A stretch of 64,000 nt of DNA from Picochlorum sp. 'celeri' (lineage: Eukaryota; Chlorophyta; Trebouxiophyceae), in the NCBI GenBank assembly GCA_010909725.1, contig JAACMV010000016.1:124001-188000 (forward strand), in the 5' to 3' direction. Shown piece after piece: positions 52,082 to 63,288 of the stretch. The position numbers and the translations under genes are program-made. Position 1 is the first letter of the stretch; every line of letters starts with the position of its first letter. Below the pieces are notes generated by a model. It was not told where the DNA came from, searched no databases, and worked only from the letters and a program-made list of their open reading frames with translations.

Positions 52082-52900
52082 CCAGCTTGATACCATAGAT
52101 TGCCATTGCTTGATCGTTTTAAAGTTGCGACGGTTCCATGTCTCAAACCACATAACATGCCGTCTTCTGTATTTGCATCACTCAACATGATCATGACAGG
52201 CAGGATCTCAATCTTTGGAACTCTTTGGTTGATGATGAAACAAACAATTGGTGATGTGGCAAACTTTTCTCTGTACTCAGCAATGAGCCTATTGCTCTGG
52301 AGAGAATAATAAAGATATTAAAGCGTATTGATCTACAGCGTTTGCACCAGCAGGATATGTCTGGCACAGCAAGAAGGGAAATACTCTTCCATGTTGGTGT
52401 AATTCTAAATCAAACATGCACTGATCTGCATTTGACTGTCTCTACAATTTTTTTCGTATTCAAGCTTTTACAATGACATGTACTAAGGCTTGAGAACGGG
52501 GTACGATAGGCAGCATGTGCTGAACTGCCAGGCTCTTTGTCTGTCTAGGATCCTGCTCCGGAGCAGATTCCACAATGGAGGACCTGGCACACCAATCTGT
52601 TTGTGTATTCTCAGAATCTAGGACTCTTTTCTAGCTATTCTACCCTATATATGTGTGAATAAGCAAGGGAATGCACCAGGGTGCATCGCAACAGTAGAAG
52701 ATTGGCAGGCAACTTGATATCTGAAAACTGCATGCAGCCGATTGGGACGTCGCGCCATGGCTGATGCAAGGGTCGACGATTACCCGTGGCGATCGCAATG
52801 TACGGTCCACATTTGTTTTTCATATTATTTTCAACATTCTTCAAGAATATTGCATCGGGGAACAATCAGTCTCCCACGAATCAAGGCCAAGTAGAACACC
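52082..52900. other. Intergenic region with one perfect palindrome
   Basis: About 820 bases before the FAD oxidase. CTGCTCCGGAGCAG, a perfect 14-base palindrome, is at 52553-52566. Two short frames (52008-52309) show no family features. No RNA gene is seen. Confidence 0.45.
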
Positions 52901-55900
52901 ATGGGCAAGACCGCGGGCTTGCTCCTGCGAGTTTCCATCCGTACGTACCGAATTCTTCTGATGATTGATGTTACACGATAATAAAGACAAGATCTTTTCA
53001 TGCAGTTGTGCTCCTGGCATCATCATCCCTCGCACAAAAGACCTGCAAGGTGTCCAAAGACGACGCCTCGCTTGCCCGTTATATTTTCGAGTTATGGAAC
53101 AATCGACAAGATAAATGCGAGTCTGGAGGTGATTTTTTAAGAGATAAAAAATCGATCAATTATCGAGCGCAGAGTCTTTGCAAGGAGGTACGTAGTCTTG
53201 CATTGCCTTGAATGTAGTAGACACACTCTCAGGTTGGCAAAGGCACCTGCCTTCGTTGAATGAGTTCCGGACCAGCGATCGTTGACTTGCGACTAAGACT
53301 TTTTACCTTATCATGTCTTTCAGGATCTTGGCGGAGGTGTGACTAAGAACACTGCTAGATACCGGTACAAGAACTGCAGCAGTAAGAAGGTTGAGGATCT
53401 CGAAATTGTTTTCCAGACCAAACAGTGTTTTGCACAATCTGATCCTTTACTGTCCCCCATGCGCGTGCTTCAAAGCAAGGAGGCCAAAATGCCGAAAAAC
53501 TGTAAGTTGCTTCTTAGGCAGGCTGATGTTTTTGATTTGAATAACAAACTGGATGTGATGTGATGTTGTTTGTAGATGAATGCCCTGCTGGAACACAAGC
53601 AGTGGTCATTGAGAAGGATCAGGACAAGGACTTTACCCAAGACTGGGAGTTCAGACATCAGGTGGAAAATGTATACAAATATGACCTCGCTAATATCAAT
53701 AAAGGCTGCAATGCATATGTGAGCACAAAGACAGACAAAGCTTGCTATAATGTACGCCGCTTTATGTCATAAAGCATGTCTTCTGAACCTCTTTGCTTAT
53801 ATTTTTGTTCTTGTTGCAGCCAACTACAAAAGAATACGAAGGGTATGCCACAGTTACCCTTGAATGTATTGATTCTGGCAAAAAAGAACAGGTGCCCATA
53901 TATTTGAAAGGTGTTGACCTTGGCCGAGCACTGTGTCCTTGGCCAGAAATTGTCAAAGGTTCGCCGGGATATGATCCAGCATTCAACTTTATTTCATCCT
54001 CTAATGATTCAGGTCTTCTAATACCCGCATCACAAACGCCAACAGTACCTGCACAGCCAGTACCCTCTCCTCCAGCTGAAAAGCCTCCCAGTTCTCCTCC
54101 TGCAAAAGAGCTGACGACAAAAGAAAAGCTTAACCTGGCGGTGAAATGTATGAAGGATGAGAAACTTTCGGTCATTACAGGTGGACCTCAGCTCAAGGAA
54201 AAAAGTTTGGTGTGGAATAAACTGAATGACACTGTGGCTTTGGCAGTTGTGGAGCCAGCATCCACTGCAGATGTTGGCAAGGCTGTTGGATGCATGTACA
54301 GAAATGGAGTCCGAGCTGTCCCCAAAAGTGGAGGGCATTCATACGATGGGTTCAGCGTACTGTCGTCTGCTGTAACGATAGATCTGAACAAGATGAAAAA
54401 GGTCACTCTGAACCAAGATTCCTCTGCTCTTGTTCAAGGAGGCACAACTCTTGGCGAACTGTACTATGAGATTTGGAAGCAATCCAACGGAAAATATGCC
54501 GTTGTCGGTGGAACGTGTCCAGCTGTGGGCGTAGGTGGACACTTGTTAGGAGGTGGTATCGGCTTTTTGAACAGAATGTTTGGACTTGCATGCGATCAGG
54601 TGCTGAGCCTCACAATGATCAATTATCAAGGAGAAACCATTCAGGCAAGCCCCTCTCAGAACAAAGACCTGTTCTGGGCATCATGTGGAGGAGGAGGTAT
54701 GCCATATGAGATGGTATTGTGAATCTGTATTGTGATAAATCCAAGCATGTCAATGCTGCAGGAGGAAACTTTGGTATCGTCACCGAGTACACCATCAAGA
54801 CTGTCAATGTGCCACCTAAAGTGACAACCTTTGACTTTGTCGTCAGTACGTGCCTCCATTGAAATATAGGGTATACTCTCGCAAGAGTGTAAATTTCGTC
54901 TTCTTTTTGATGCAGGAAAAGATTTAGTAGCTTTTCTGGAGCACATGCAAAATGTTGTACCAGACGCTGCTGATCCGTTGATCAGCGGAGTCCAGATGAA
55001 TGTCGAGGACGGCCAGGTAGAGGTTCAGGGCCTCTATTTGGGTGAAAAATCAAATCTTGACAATGTTTTGAAATCATCCAAAATGTTTGGCTTCAGTAAC
55101 AAGATCAATTCACAGCAGATGTCCTGGATTGAGTCAGCAATCAAATTTGCAGAGTATCCCTCTGTCAAGAAACCAGAGGACATGGCCAAAACAAAAGACA
55201 TCGAAGCGAAATACAGAGACTTTTTCAACCTCAATTCCTTTTACATTATTCCTTCGAAACCACTTCCAAAAGAGGCGTTTGAGAAAATGTTGGATTGGGC
55301 AAAGCAGAATAAAGATGGCTTTATTGAATTCGATCTCATGGGACCAAAGGTATGTTGTATTTGGCAGATGATCACTGAGTCTTGTAGTTGCATATATGCT
55401 TTGATATTGACACACATATAATACAATATCACTCCTGTAGGGCAAAATCGCATCAATCGCAAGTGATGCAACAGCATACACATACAGAACTGCTCTGTAC
55501 TCTGTGCAATTTGGAAACGAATGGGAAAAGAAACAGGATTCTAACAAGCTCATTGGCCAGACAGTAAAGCTTGACAATGAGATGACCCCATACTTGAGCC
55601 AGCCAGCGGTACGTCGACTCGATCAAATGCTGTACATGTTTGAATACATGCATTTTACCAATGATGACAATTATGTGTCCTGCAGCCTCCAAGAGTCATC
55701 AACTATCTTGATATCCAGACTCCCAGCCTTTTGGGATATTACGGAGCCAATTTACAGAGACTGAGAACAATAAAGACGCAGTATGACCCTCAAAATTATT
55801 TCCAGAATCCCTTGACAATTCCACCCCTTGCCACCACAGCACCAGTGTCCCCAGCATTCAACTCGGATCAGGGAACAACCACAGATTCTCCAATTAGCGC

Positions 55901-56030
55901 AGGCATTGAAGAAGACGCTTCAGGATCACCATCGCAGGAAACTACCACAGCTTCCATGGCATCGTATCGCGGTACCTTGAGGGCCAGTATTGCCGCATTC
56001 GTGTACCTTGTCCTGTCCTTGACTGTCTAA
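52901..56030 (+). CDS. Secreted berberine-bridge-type FAD oxidase with novel N-terminal domain
   Basis: Nine exons (52901-52940, 53006-53187, 53324-53501, 53576-53751, 53820-54696, 54762-54845, 54916-55349, 55441-55608, 55686-56030) join in frame to 827 aa. Signal peptide MGKTAGLLLRVSILVLLASSSLA. Residues 25-265 are a Cys-containing region I do not recognise; a Pro-rich linker (about 271-287) follows. Then comes the FAD-binding PCMH domain with His365 in KSGGHSYDG and Cys425 in GGTCPAVGVGGHLLGGG, the two residues of bicovalent FAD, and GNFGIVTEYTI. The BBE motif YYGANLQRLRTIKTQYDP is near the end. A Ser/Thr-rich stretch and hydrophobic tail suggest a GPI or membrane anchor. Such enzymes oxidise carbohydrates or alkaloids; the substrate here is unknown. 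Confidence 0.9.
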
Positions 56031-56155
56031 AAAAGAAACTTTTATAAATCCCATCCATGCCTGATGGTTCAGCATGACTTTCTACGCGTGGATGCAATAA
56101 TTTTATTTCATAATTTGTCTTTTAAAATTGATTCAGCGTTCTATATCGCACTGAT

Positions 56156-57367
56156 ATGCGATCTTGTGAACTGGCTGTGAATCACAAGTTGCAAGGGCCT
56201 GAGCTCAACAAAGAGCTCATTGCCGTCTGCAATGCATTGATAGATACTTGGAAAGAGGCTAGATATGATGATATCGAGGTACGGTTGCATTGATGTGCAT
56301 CATTAGCATAGAGAAGAATCAGAGCCAAGTAATTTCAATTGATTTCTTCAGGTTTCGACTATTTCAGGCGGTATTAGTAATGCGCTGTACAAGATTTCAA
56401 TTAGAGATGAATCTGTTGTTCCAAAAAGTATCGTTCTGAGGGTGTATGGGGACAATACAGAGAAATTCATAGACAGGGAGGAGGAGGTTAAAACCATGAG
56501 CACACTGCACTCTCATGGATTTGGGCCCCATGTGGTAGGGACCTTTCACAATGGGCGGATTGAATCATTTTTAGAGTTGACGTGTCTAGATCCTGATGAT
56601 ATTGCCAAAGATATGTTCAAGTATGACATTGCAAGAACGCTTGCAAGGTTTCACTTGATTTCCAAGGCATGGGAGCCACCGACAACGCTGCCAACTCCTT
56701 TTGAACGAGTCAAAGAATGGTTGCATACGGCGAAACAATTGGATTTTAGTGATAATGAACGTCATATGAAGTTGTTGGAGAAGATTGATGTTGATGCTGT
56801 GCTGGGGGAGGTTGACATGTTGTCTCATGTTGCATGCCAGTTGGACAGCCCAGCAGTGTATGCACACAATGACTTGTTGAGTGGGAACATCATGGTGGAC
56901 GTGAAGGATGGTCGGGTGAACCAGATGACATTTATTGATTTTGAATATGCTGATTGGGCTCCTCGAGGGTTTGATTTGGGAAATCATTTCTGCGAGTACG
57001 CAGGTTTTGATGGGGACTACTCAAAATATCCAGAACAGGCAAACGAGTTTATCAAAGCATATTTGGAGGTATACAATGGAGGTCGTGGTGTACCGGTGCG
57101 TCTGCAATAGTATAGATACATCTAGTTTCTAGTGATCGATTGATTGATCCCACATTCATGTGTATGCAGGCGCAAGAGGAGATTGATCAAGTGGTGAATG
57201 AGGCCAACTTGTTTTCTTTGGCATCACATCTGTATTGGGCTGCTTGGGCAATCTTACAGGCCAAGTGGTCGAGTATCGATTTCGATTACATGGAATACGC
57301 TACTGTACGTTTAGATGAATATTACAAAAGAAAAAGCGGATTTATTGATGCGTGCAACAGATTGTGA
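56156..57367 (+). CDS. Ethanolamine kinase
   Basis: Three exons (56156-56278, 56352-57095, 57170-57367; donors GTACGG and GTGCGT) give 354 aa. Kinase motifs: VSTISGGISNALYKI in the nucleotide loop, AHNDLLSGNIM (catalytic HND) and FIDFEYADWAPRGFDLGNHFCEYAG (metal-binding D-F-E). The ending WAAWAILQAKWSSIDFDYMEYA is typical of ethanolamine rather than choline kinase. First step of the CDP-ethanolamine (Kennedy) pathway to phosphatidylethanolamine. Its stop is 6 bases from the stop of RPA1. Confidence 0.92.
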
Positions 57368-57373
57368 TATTAA

Positions 57374-59359
57374 TTAATGTGCCTCAATCAATTGATCCAA
57401 GATTCTTCTTGTTTCAAATGCATAATTTATTGGCTTCACATCCACAATTGCATATCTCTGACGAATTTCCCCATTATATTCTCTGCATTATATGTAAAAC
57501 TCATATAGTTGGATATATTCTCATGACAAAAATATAAAGGATGACGTACTGTGCTTGGCATTTGACTCGCATGGTCCATTCATTCCAGGTTGATTTAGCA
57601 AGAGCTGCCTTGTATACTCCAGGATCCGATTCTCTAATCTCGTGCATTCTATCTGCTTGTTTCCCAAAGATAATCTCGGCTTGATCATTGAAAATCTGGG
57701 TCAGAAGAATGCCGGAACTGTCAACAATTCTTGCTGTAGCAATATACCTCCTAACAGCATGAGGATAGGTCTTGCCATCATACTCGCAGAAGAATTCCCC
57801 TGGCCCCTGCTCAGTCACCTTTCTGTTGTTCTCTGGGCATGCAAGGTAGTACAGTGATTGATCTGGGTTGACCGAAGCGAGCATGGCGTTGACAGTTGCA
57901 TACAATGGAGGTGTATCAGGAGTGGCAGGTGCCTGCTCCTGCATACTTGCTATATCAGAATATCTCTTCTTGGCACCAGGCCTGCAACAATCATTATTAC
58001 CATAATGTTGGATGAAACACTCAAACACACGAGAAGCAATGTATATGTATATATACAATAATAATATATCGTACTTTGAAGCTGTTACGAGACCTTCCCC
58101 TGCTGGAGCAAGAGTTGCAGATGCACCCTCTGATTCATACCACAACCTGAGAGCCTTGGCCTCCTCCAGGTCTGGATCGATGAGAATGGTACTTCGCATA
58201 CCAGCAGATACTGTAACACCGTTGTATGACGACACTCTGCATGCAGACACGGCGAGAATAGGATTCTGCCCAGCCATGAGCATTCTGTTCAATGTCTCTC
58301 CATCAGACTCGGCACGCTCGCCCCACAATGTCACAGACACGGTCTTCATACTGCAGCGGAGACAAAACATGTGAATTCCTCGTTATACAGACTAGAATAC
58401 CACCAAACACAACCAAGCATACATAACACGTACGAAGAGTCGGCAATAGTCACATCCCTTCTCTGCAGCTCTGATGAATCACTCTTCCTCTTGATACTTC
58501 CAGCAGCACCCACAGATGTCACAACACCAACCAAATCAATCAACGTCTTTTTATCCACAAACGCTTGCAACTGATCAATAGCGACAAAATTCATACGCGT
58601 CGTCATCGCACTTGCATCGATATGCTCATCACATTCTTCCACAATGGATGACGCATCAAAGTGCAAACAATAATCATTCCTTGTGCGATTATAATTCTTA
58701 TTCGCTGGCTTCACGTTCCCCCTGGAAAACGTGTACACTTTTCCTTCTTCCAACATGTCGAAATACTTGTCGGCAGCATCCCTCCAAAACGTGGCTTCAA
58801 TGCTCGTGCCTTCCTCATCCACCACCTCAATCGTACACACATGTTGAGGCACCCCAGCCTTTGAATTGTACGTTCTCTTCGCTCCTTTGTTCACAACCTT
58901 GGCCTTGATTGACCATCCATGAATATAAGGATTCAATGTCGAAATCGGCTGTGCCTTGGACACCGGTGTCTTGATCGCCTCTGGCTTGCGAACTGCCGGA
59001 GCTGGAGTCTTCATAGTCTCTACCGCTGGCGTGTCCACCCCAGTCTTGGGGGCCACATGCGTCGCTGTCGCCACCACTTCCAGACTCGAGATGACAAGAA
59101 TATGATTATTTTCTCCATCAGTATTCAAAATACCATCGGTAACCTTGACCCTGTACGACTGTTTCAGTTCAGAACCGAAATCCTTGGCAACCTGGGATGT
59201 CAGAATAGCCTTCATCTGCTCCTTTCCATCGTTCAGCATGCACCTGATTTTACCATCAATTTTCTCAAGATTTTCAATACTGGCCAATACGGCAGCTTGT
59301 TCAGAGGGAAATGCTCCCTGTTGTTTCAAATGAGCAAGGGATGAGGTTGTTGAAGTCAT
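57374..59359 (-). CDS. RPA1: Replication protein A large subunit (RPA1)
   Basis: Four exons (58434-59359, 58075-58350, 57550-57981, 57374-57482) join in frame to 580 aa. The last exon (EYNGEIRQRYAIVDVKP...) is found only by splicing. Domains: the N-terminal OB fold (AHLKQQGAFPSEQ, YRVKVTDGILNT), then DBD-A (STLNPYIHGWSIKAKVVNKG), DBD-B (DLVGVVTSVGAAG with VTLWGERA) and DBD-C. DBD-C normally has a four-Cys zinc ribbon; here only Cys449 and Cys466 remain, and the other two positions are deleted or Asp469. RPA coats single-stranded DNA in replication and repair. Start ATG at 59359. Confidence 0.92.
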
Positions 59360-59518
59360 TCGTATACCTTTGGACGTCAGCAGACTGTTCAATTTCAAAA
59401 TTATGAATAGAGTATACTTTATAAGTATGTATTTGGCAAGAGCAGTGCTTGTATCGATGCTCAAGGGCATTCAAACATGCATTGTTAGTTCCGCCCGATT
59501 TCAATTTTGGGCGCCTCT

Positions 59519-59544
59519 TTGCCTTAAGGCAATTAAGCTTAATT
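59519..59544. repeat. Overlapping palindromes in the RPA1/arabinosyltransferase promoter region
   Basis: TTGCCTTAAGGCAA (59519-59532) overlaps AATTAAGCTTAATT (59531-59544); both are perfect. They lie 160 bases upstream of the RPA1 ATG and 174 upstream of the other start. A GGGCGCC stretch precedes them. A regulatory role is inferred. Confidence 0.5.
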
Positions 59545-59717
59545 AAGGCATATAGACATGATTGACGGGAAGAGAATGTGCCCATCAAACTGAGTCTTTG
59601 ATGGTCTAACTCATGAATAGTGCTGTCCTGGGCGATTGTGTACAAACTCTGGGTTTGGTTCACGATGATGTTCTTTGTCATATACTGCTAGTAGTTGTCG
59701 TTGTATAGAAGGATCGG

Positions 59718-62070
59718 ATGGGGGCCATGCTGGGTCGCAATGCGACCCATGGTCGTTCAGGATACAACCTGGTCTTTGTGCTGGTCTTTGTCTTTGCAAC
59801 GTTTGTCGTCTTCACGCACCTTTTCCATGCTCCGACCAGAGAGATATATAGAAATGCGTATTATAAAGTCAAGCCCATGGTTGAATTTGGAGGGGAGACG
59901 GAATCATCGGTTGGAGAGGGACATACGGAGAGCGTTGGGATTGAAGAGGGCGTGACTGCTCCGGTGCCTGGTGCGTCCTTTATCCTTATCCTATTCTTGC
60001 GAATATGAGAATGGAAACTGTATTGTGAAAGATGAGATCTTGCGTGGGGATGAGGTGTATATGGTACTGGATGTTTCTTTTTTGGTGCAGGTGAAGTTCA
60101 GCAACAGGAAACAGAGCAGGATCAACAAAAGAGTACAGAGGAGGATCAGACCACGAACGATACAGTACCTGCTGCTGTTGCTCCCTCTCCTTCTCCTGAT
60201 GTAGAAAAGAATCAAGAGGAGGAGGAACATGATGCAGAGACTCCGGGAATGGCCCCTGCAATCGCTCCTGCAATCGCTCCAACCAGTCATGAGGAGAAGA
60301 AGAGCCAAGATGAAAAGGATACCACCACCAGTAACGGTGGCAGGCTGACAAAAGAGCTAATAGAAACAGTGGCCAAGCGTGGGTCTTCATCATCTACAAA
60401 TGGTGAAAAACTTGCTCCAGTGGTGGTGACGTGGGCAAACTACCACTACTTGGATTTTGTATTAAACTGGGTCTACCATATACAAGCCACTGGGTGTGAG
60501 ACATACTTGGTAGGAGCCATGGATGATGAATTGCTAAAAGTACTTGTGGAGAAGGATATTCCATCATTTGCCATGTCTAGTGGTCTAAGCTTGGATGATT
60601 TTGGATGGGGATCCTCAACGTTCTTTAAGATGGGTAGGGAAAAGATATCCTTGCTGCAGACGTTTACGAAATGGGGATATGAAGTGCTCATATCAGATGT
60701 TGACACAGTGTGGATGAAAAACCCCCTACCATATCTAGCCAAATATCCTAGTGCAGATATTCTAGTATCTTCGGATCATTTAGGAGCAACGGTAGATGAT
60801 GGAGGATTAGAAAAATACCCAGACGCAGGTTCTGCTGCCAATATTGGCATCATGCTCTTCAGACCCAAGGCGGCAGAATTTGTAGACAAATGGGTGGCAG
60901 CTCTGGAGAAGGATGAAAACTATTGGGATCAGAATGCGTTCAATGATTTATTTAGAATAGCGACAACGACATCAGACGACAAGGATCGCTTATTTTTGTA
61001 CGTCAGTATGTTTGCAAGGCGTGTAGAAAAGCCCATCTCTAACCTGTTTCTGTGTGTCTTTTTTGTGCAGAGGATATAATGCAACATTAACCATGGGCAT
61101 CCTTCCCGTGTCCATGTTCTGTAGTGGTCACACATATTTCGTGCAAAATATGCCAGAAAAACTTGGCTTGGACCCATATGTCGTCCATGCAACCTTTCAG
61201 TACAGTGGGACTCCTGGCAAGAGGAACAGATTCAGAGAAAAACTCCTCTGGCATGACCCAGATTCGTACTTTGAACATGCGGCAGGGTTTATATCATCGC
61301 ATCATAAAGTTCCTGAGAGGCTTTTGAGAGCAGTCCGAGAAGGAGAGAGGCAGTTTGATTTGAACTCAACAGTCCCGCATTTCAATCTTGTCAATACCCA
61401 ACTCAAAACTATTCGAACCCTGTTTGCATTGGGCACAGCCCTCGGTAGGGCCGTCGTCATGCCAAAATTATACTGTGGCATGGATCGTTGGTGGGCCCCT
61501 CACGATGGTATTATTCCAGGCGCGTCGTCGCTCGACTTGCCGTTTGTCTGTCCATTGGACCACGTCATGGACCTTGAATGGCTGGAGAAGGACCTCGATG
61601 AAGCCACCCATGGCCCAAAGGTAGAATGGAGAGAATACTCATTTTTAGACAATCCAAAAGCCTCTGATTTCCAATCAAATAAATTAGTGGTGATCACATG
61701 TGCCGAAAGGAGCACCGTATGTGACGATGGAAGCAAAGAAGCCACCATCATTGAAGGAAAGTTTGTCAAGATCAAGGCCCAGAGAACAGATGAGCAGATC
61801 AGGACGGCCCTGTCATCGATTGCAGCAAGATACAAGCTCTTAGAATTCGAGAATCCAGTAAAGTTGTGGAAAGGCTTTGCCTCCCACGAGGCTGCTGACA
61901 AGTTCTCTGCCAGGTATACCCAAAGCACCAGCCTGTGGTGCTGTGTTGAGCCACCATCACAGGGACAACCTGGCCATGTCTGGTATGACATGTGGTTTGA
62001 TAGCATTCCCCATACTAATAGATTCTCAAAATGGGTTGACACAGAATGGAAGCCAACAACAGGGCCCTAG
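59718..62070 (+). CDS. XEG113/RRA-like hydroxyproline arabinosyltransferase (GT77 type)
   Basis: Three exons (59718-59970, 60091-60997, 61071-62070; donors GTGCGT and GTACGT) join in frame to 719 aa. Type II anchor near 18-40 (NLVFVLVFVFATFVVF). A Glu/Gln/Pro-rich stem follows. The catalytic domain has VVTWANYHYLDFVLNWVYH, the DVD motif in LISDVDTVWMKNPLPYL, VSSDHLGAT, ANIGIMLFRPK and, after the last junction, LGYNATLTMGILPVSMFCSGHTYFVQ. These match plant XEG113, which adds arabinose to the hydroxyprolines of extensins in the Golgi. Its likely substrate type is encoded by PAN-1. The family call is firm; sugar and linkage are inferred. Confidence 0.9.
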
Positions 62071-62458
62071 TGATCACTCCTATTCATGAATATGGGATCA
62101 TCCTGGATGAGCAATAATTGCCCCGTCATGGCACCTCAAGCATGTGTGTTCATATCAGCCGTTGATACGCATTCCAGTGCCCAAATAATAATAATTTATT
62201 AATTCATAAAAGTAATAATTGGATATATAGCATTTTGATTGAGGAATAGAGGGATACTAGTAGGGTCACGGTACTTTTTGTTCGACACCTGACAGATGCG
62301 TTTTTCATCCAAAAACTTGGATCAAATCCCTCCGTATCGAAAGATTTCTTATTTTGAACATTGATTGATCCATTCTTAGGTGGGTGCAAGCGCATACGAA
62401 GAAACCGCGGGAGTACAGAGCATAGGGCCACAGGAAGAAAGAAATAGACGGCAAGAGA
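62071..62458. other. Intergenic region
   Basis: 388 bases between the arabinosyltransferase and a membrane protein gene. AT-rich near 62190-62230. I see no RNA gene or repeat. Confidence 0.4.
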
Positions 62459-63244
62459 ATGTACTCTATACGCCTTTTGAGTCGTATTGATCTCATATCA
62501 TCGATAGTTGGTGGTCTGATTTGCATTGTGTTTGTGTATTATGAGGGAACAAATCCAGAACGAGAGACATCTTTTCCATGGGAGCAGACAATTGGTATGG
62601 TGTTCAATGCCATTGCTTGCCCAGTCATCATGTACTTGAACTTTGATTTCTATGAAAGATGGAGGAATGTGATAATCATGTTGCTGAGGCTATCATTCAT
62701 TGCTGGAACGACTGCTAATTACGAAGATATTCCTCATCGGGTGTTTCCCTGGCCATCTTTTCTCGTGAATTTGTTGTATTTTTCTCGAAGTCTGGTGATT
62801 GGCTGGGGTTGTTTCGGATGGCTGTTGCCTATGAAGTATCACTTGATCATGCAAGCGCTTCATTCTGTTCTAGCGTTTCGATTAGTACCAGTCACGTGTC
62901 GAAGTTCGTCGAGCGTTGGTGGGGATACCTTTGCGTCCTTGAACATGGGCAAGTTTCGAACAATGATGACTGTGCTTGATTGGCCATTTCGCCTCATGTC
63001 TGGATCCCCACAGAGAGTGTTGGATGAGTTGACGACTGATAGTTCGGCATGTTTGTCGGTGAATGTATGGTTGACGTTGGTGTTTGGTTTCATTCTGCCG
63101 AGTTTTGCCCTGTTGATGAAGTATCCAGGATTGAATGCAAGGTTACAGTTTTGGATTGAGAGGGATGGGTCTTTCCTTCTTGTGTGTGCAATCCAAGCAT
63201 TGTGGTGTATTGTCCGAATAGCTGCGATTCAATTTTTACATTGA
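62459..63244 (+). CDS. Multi-pass membrane protein of unknown function
   Basis: 261 aa, intronless. About six hydrophobic segments are visible (SSIVGGLICIVFVYYEG, MVFNAIACPVIMYLNFDFY, IIMLLRLSFIAGTTANY, LYFSRSLVIGWGCFGWL, LTLVFGFILPSFALLM, LLVCAIQALWCIVRIAAI). No conserved charged pair, histidine box or cysteine motif is evident. I do not recognise the family. Its stop lies 11 bases before the transposon at 63256, so its transcript may use signals inside the element. Confidence 0.65.
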   Translation: MYSIRLLSRIDLISSIVGGLICIVFVYYEGTNPERETSFPWEQTIGMVFNAIACPVIMYLNFDFYERWRNVIIMLLRLSFIAGTTANYEDIPHRVFPWPSFLVNLLYFSRSLVIGWGCFGWLLPMKYHLIMQALHSVLAFRLVPVTCRSSSSVGGDTFASLNMGKFRTMMTVLDWPFRLMSGSPQRVLDELTTDSSACLSVNVWLTLVFGFILPSFALLMKYPGLNARLQFWIERDGSFLLVCAIQALWCIVRIAAIQFLH

Positions 63245-63255
63245 AAATCATGTAA

Positions 63256-63288
63256 GGCCACTCTTAATTAATTCTGCTGTTCCCGTCA
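63256..63288 (+). repeat. Left terminal inverted repeat of the MITE
   Basis: 33 bases, identical to the reverse complement of 63876-63908. It begins GGCCACTC and ends CCCGTCA. TAA precedes it. Confidence 0.92.
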
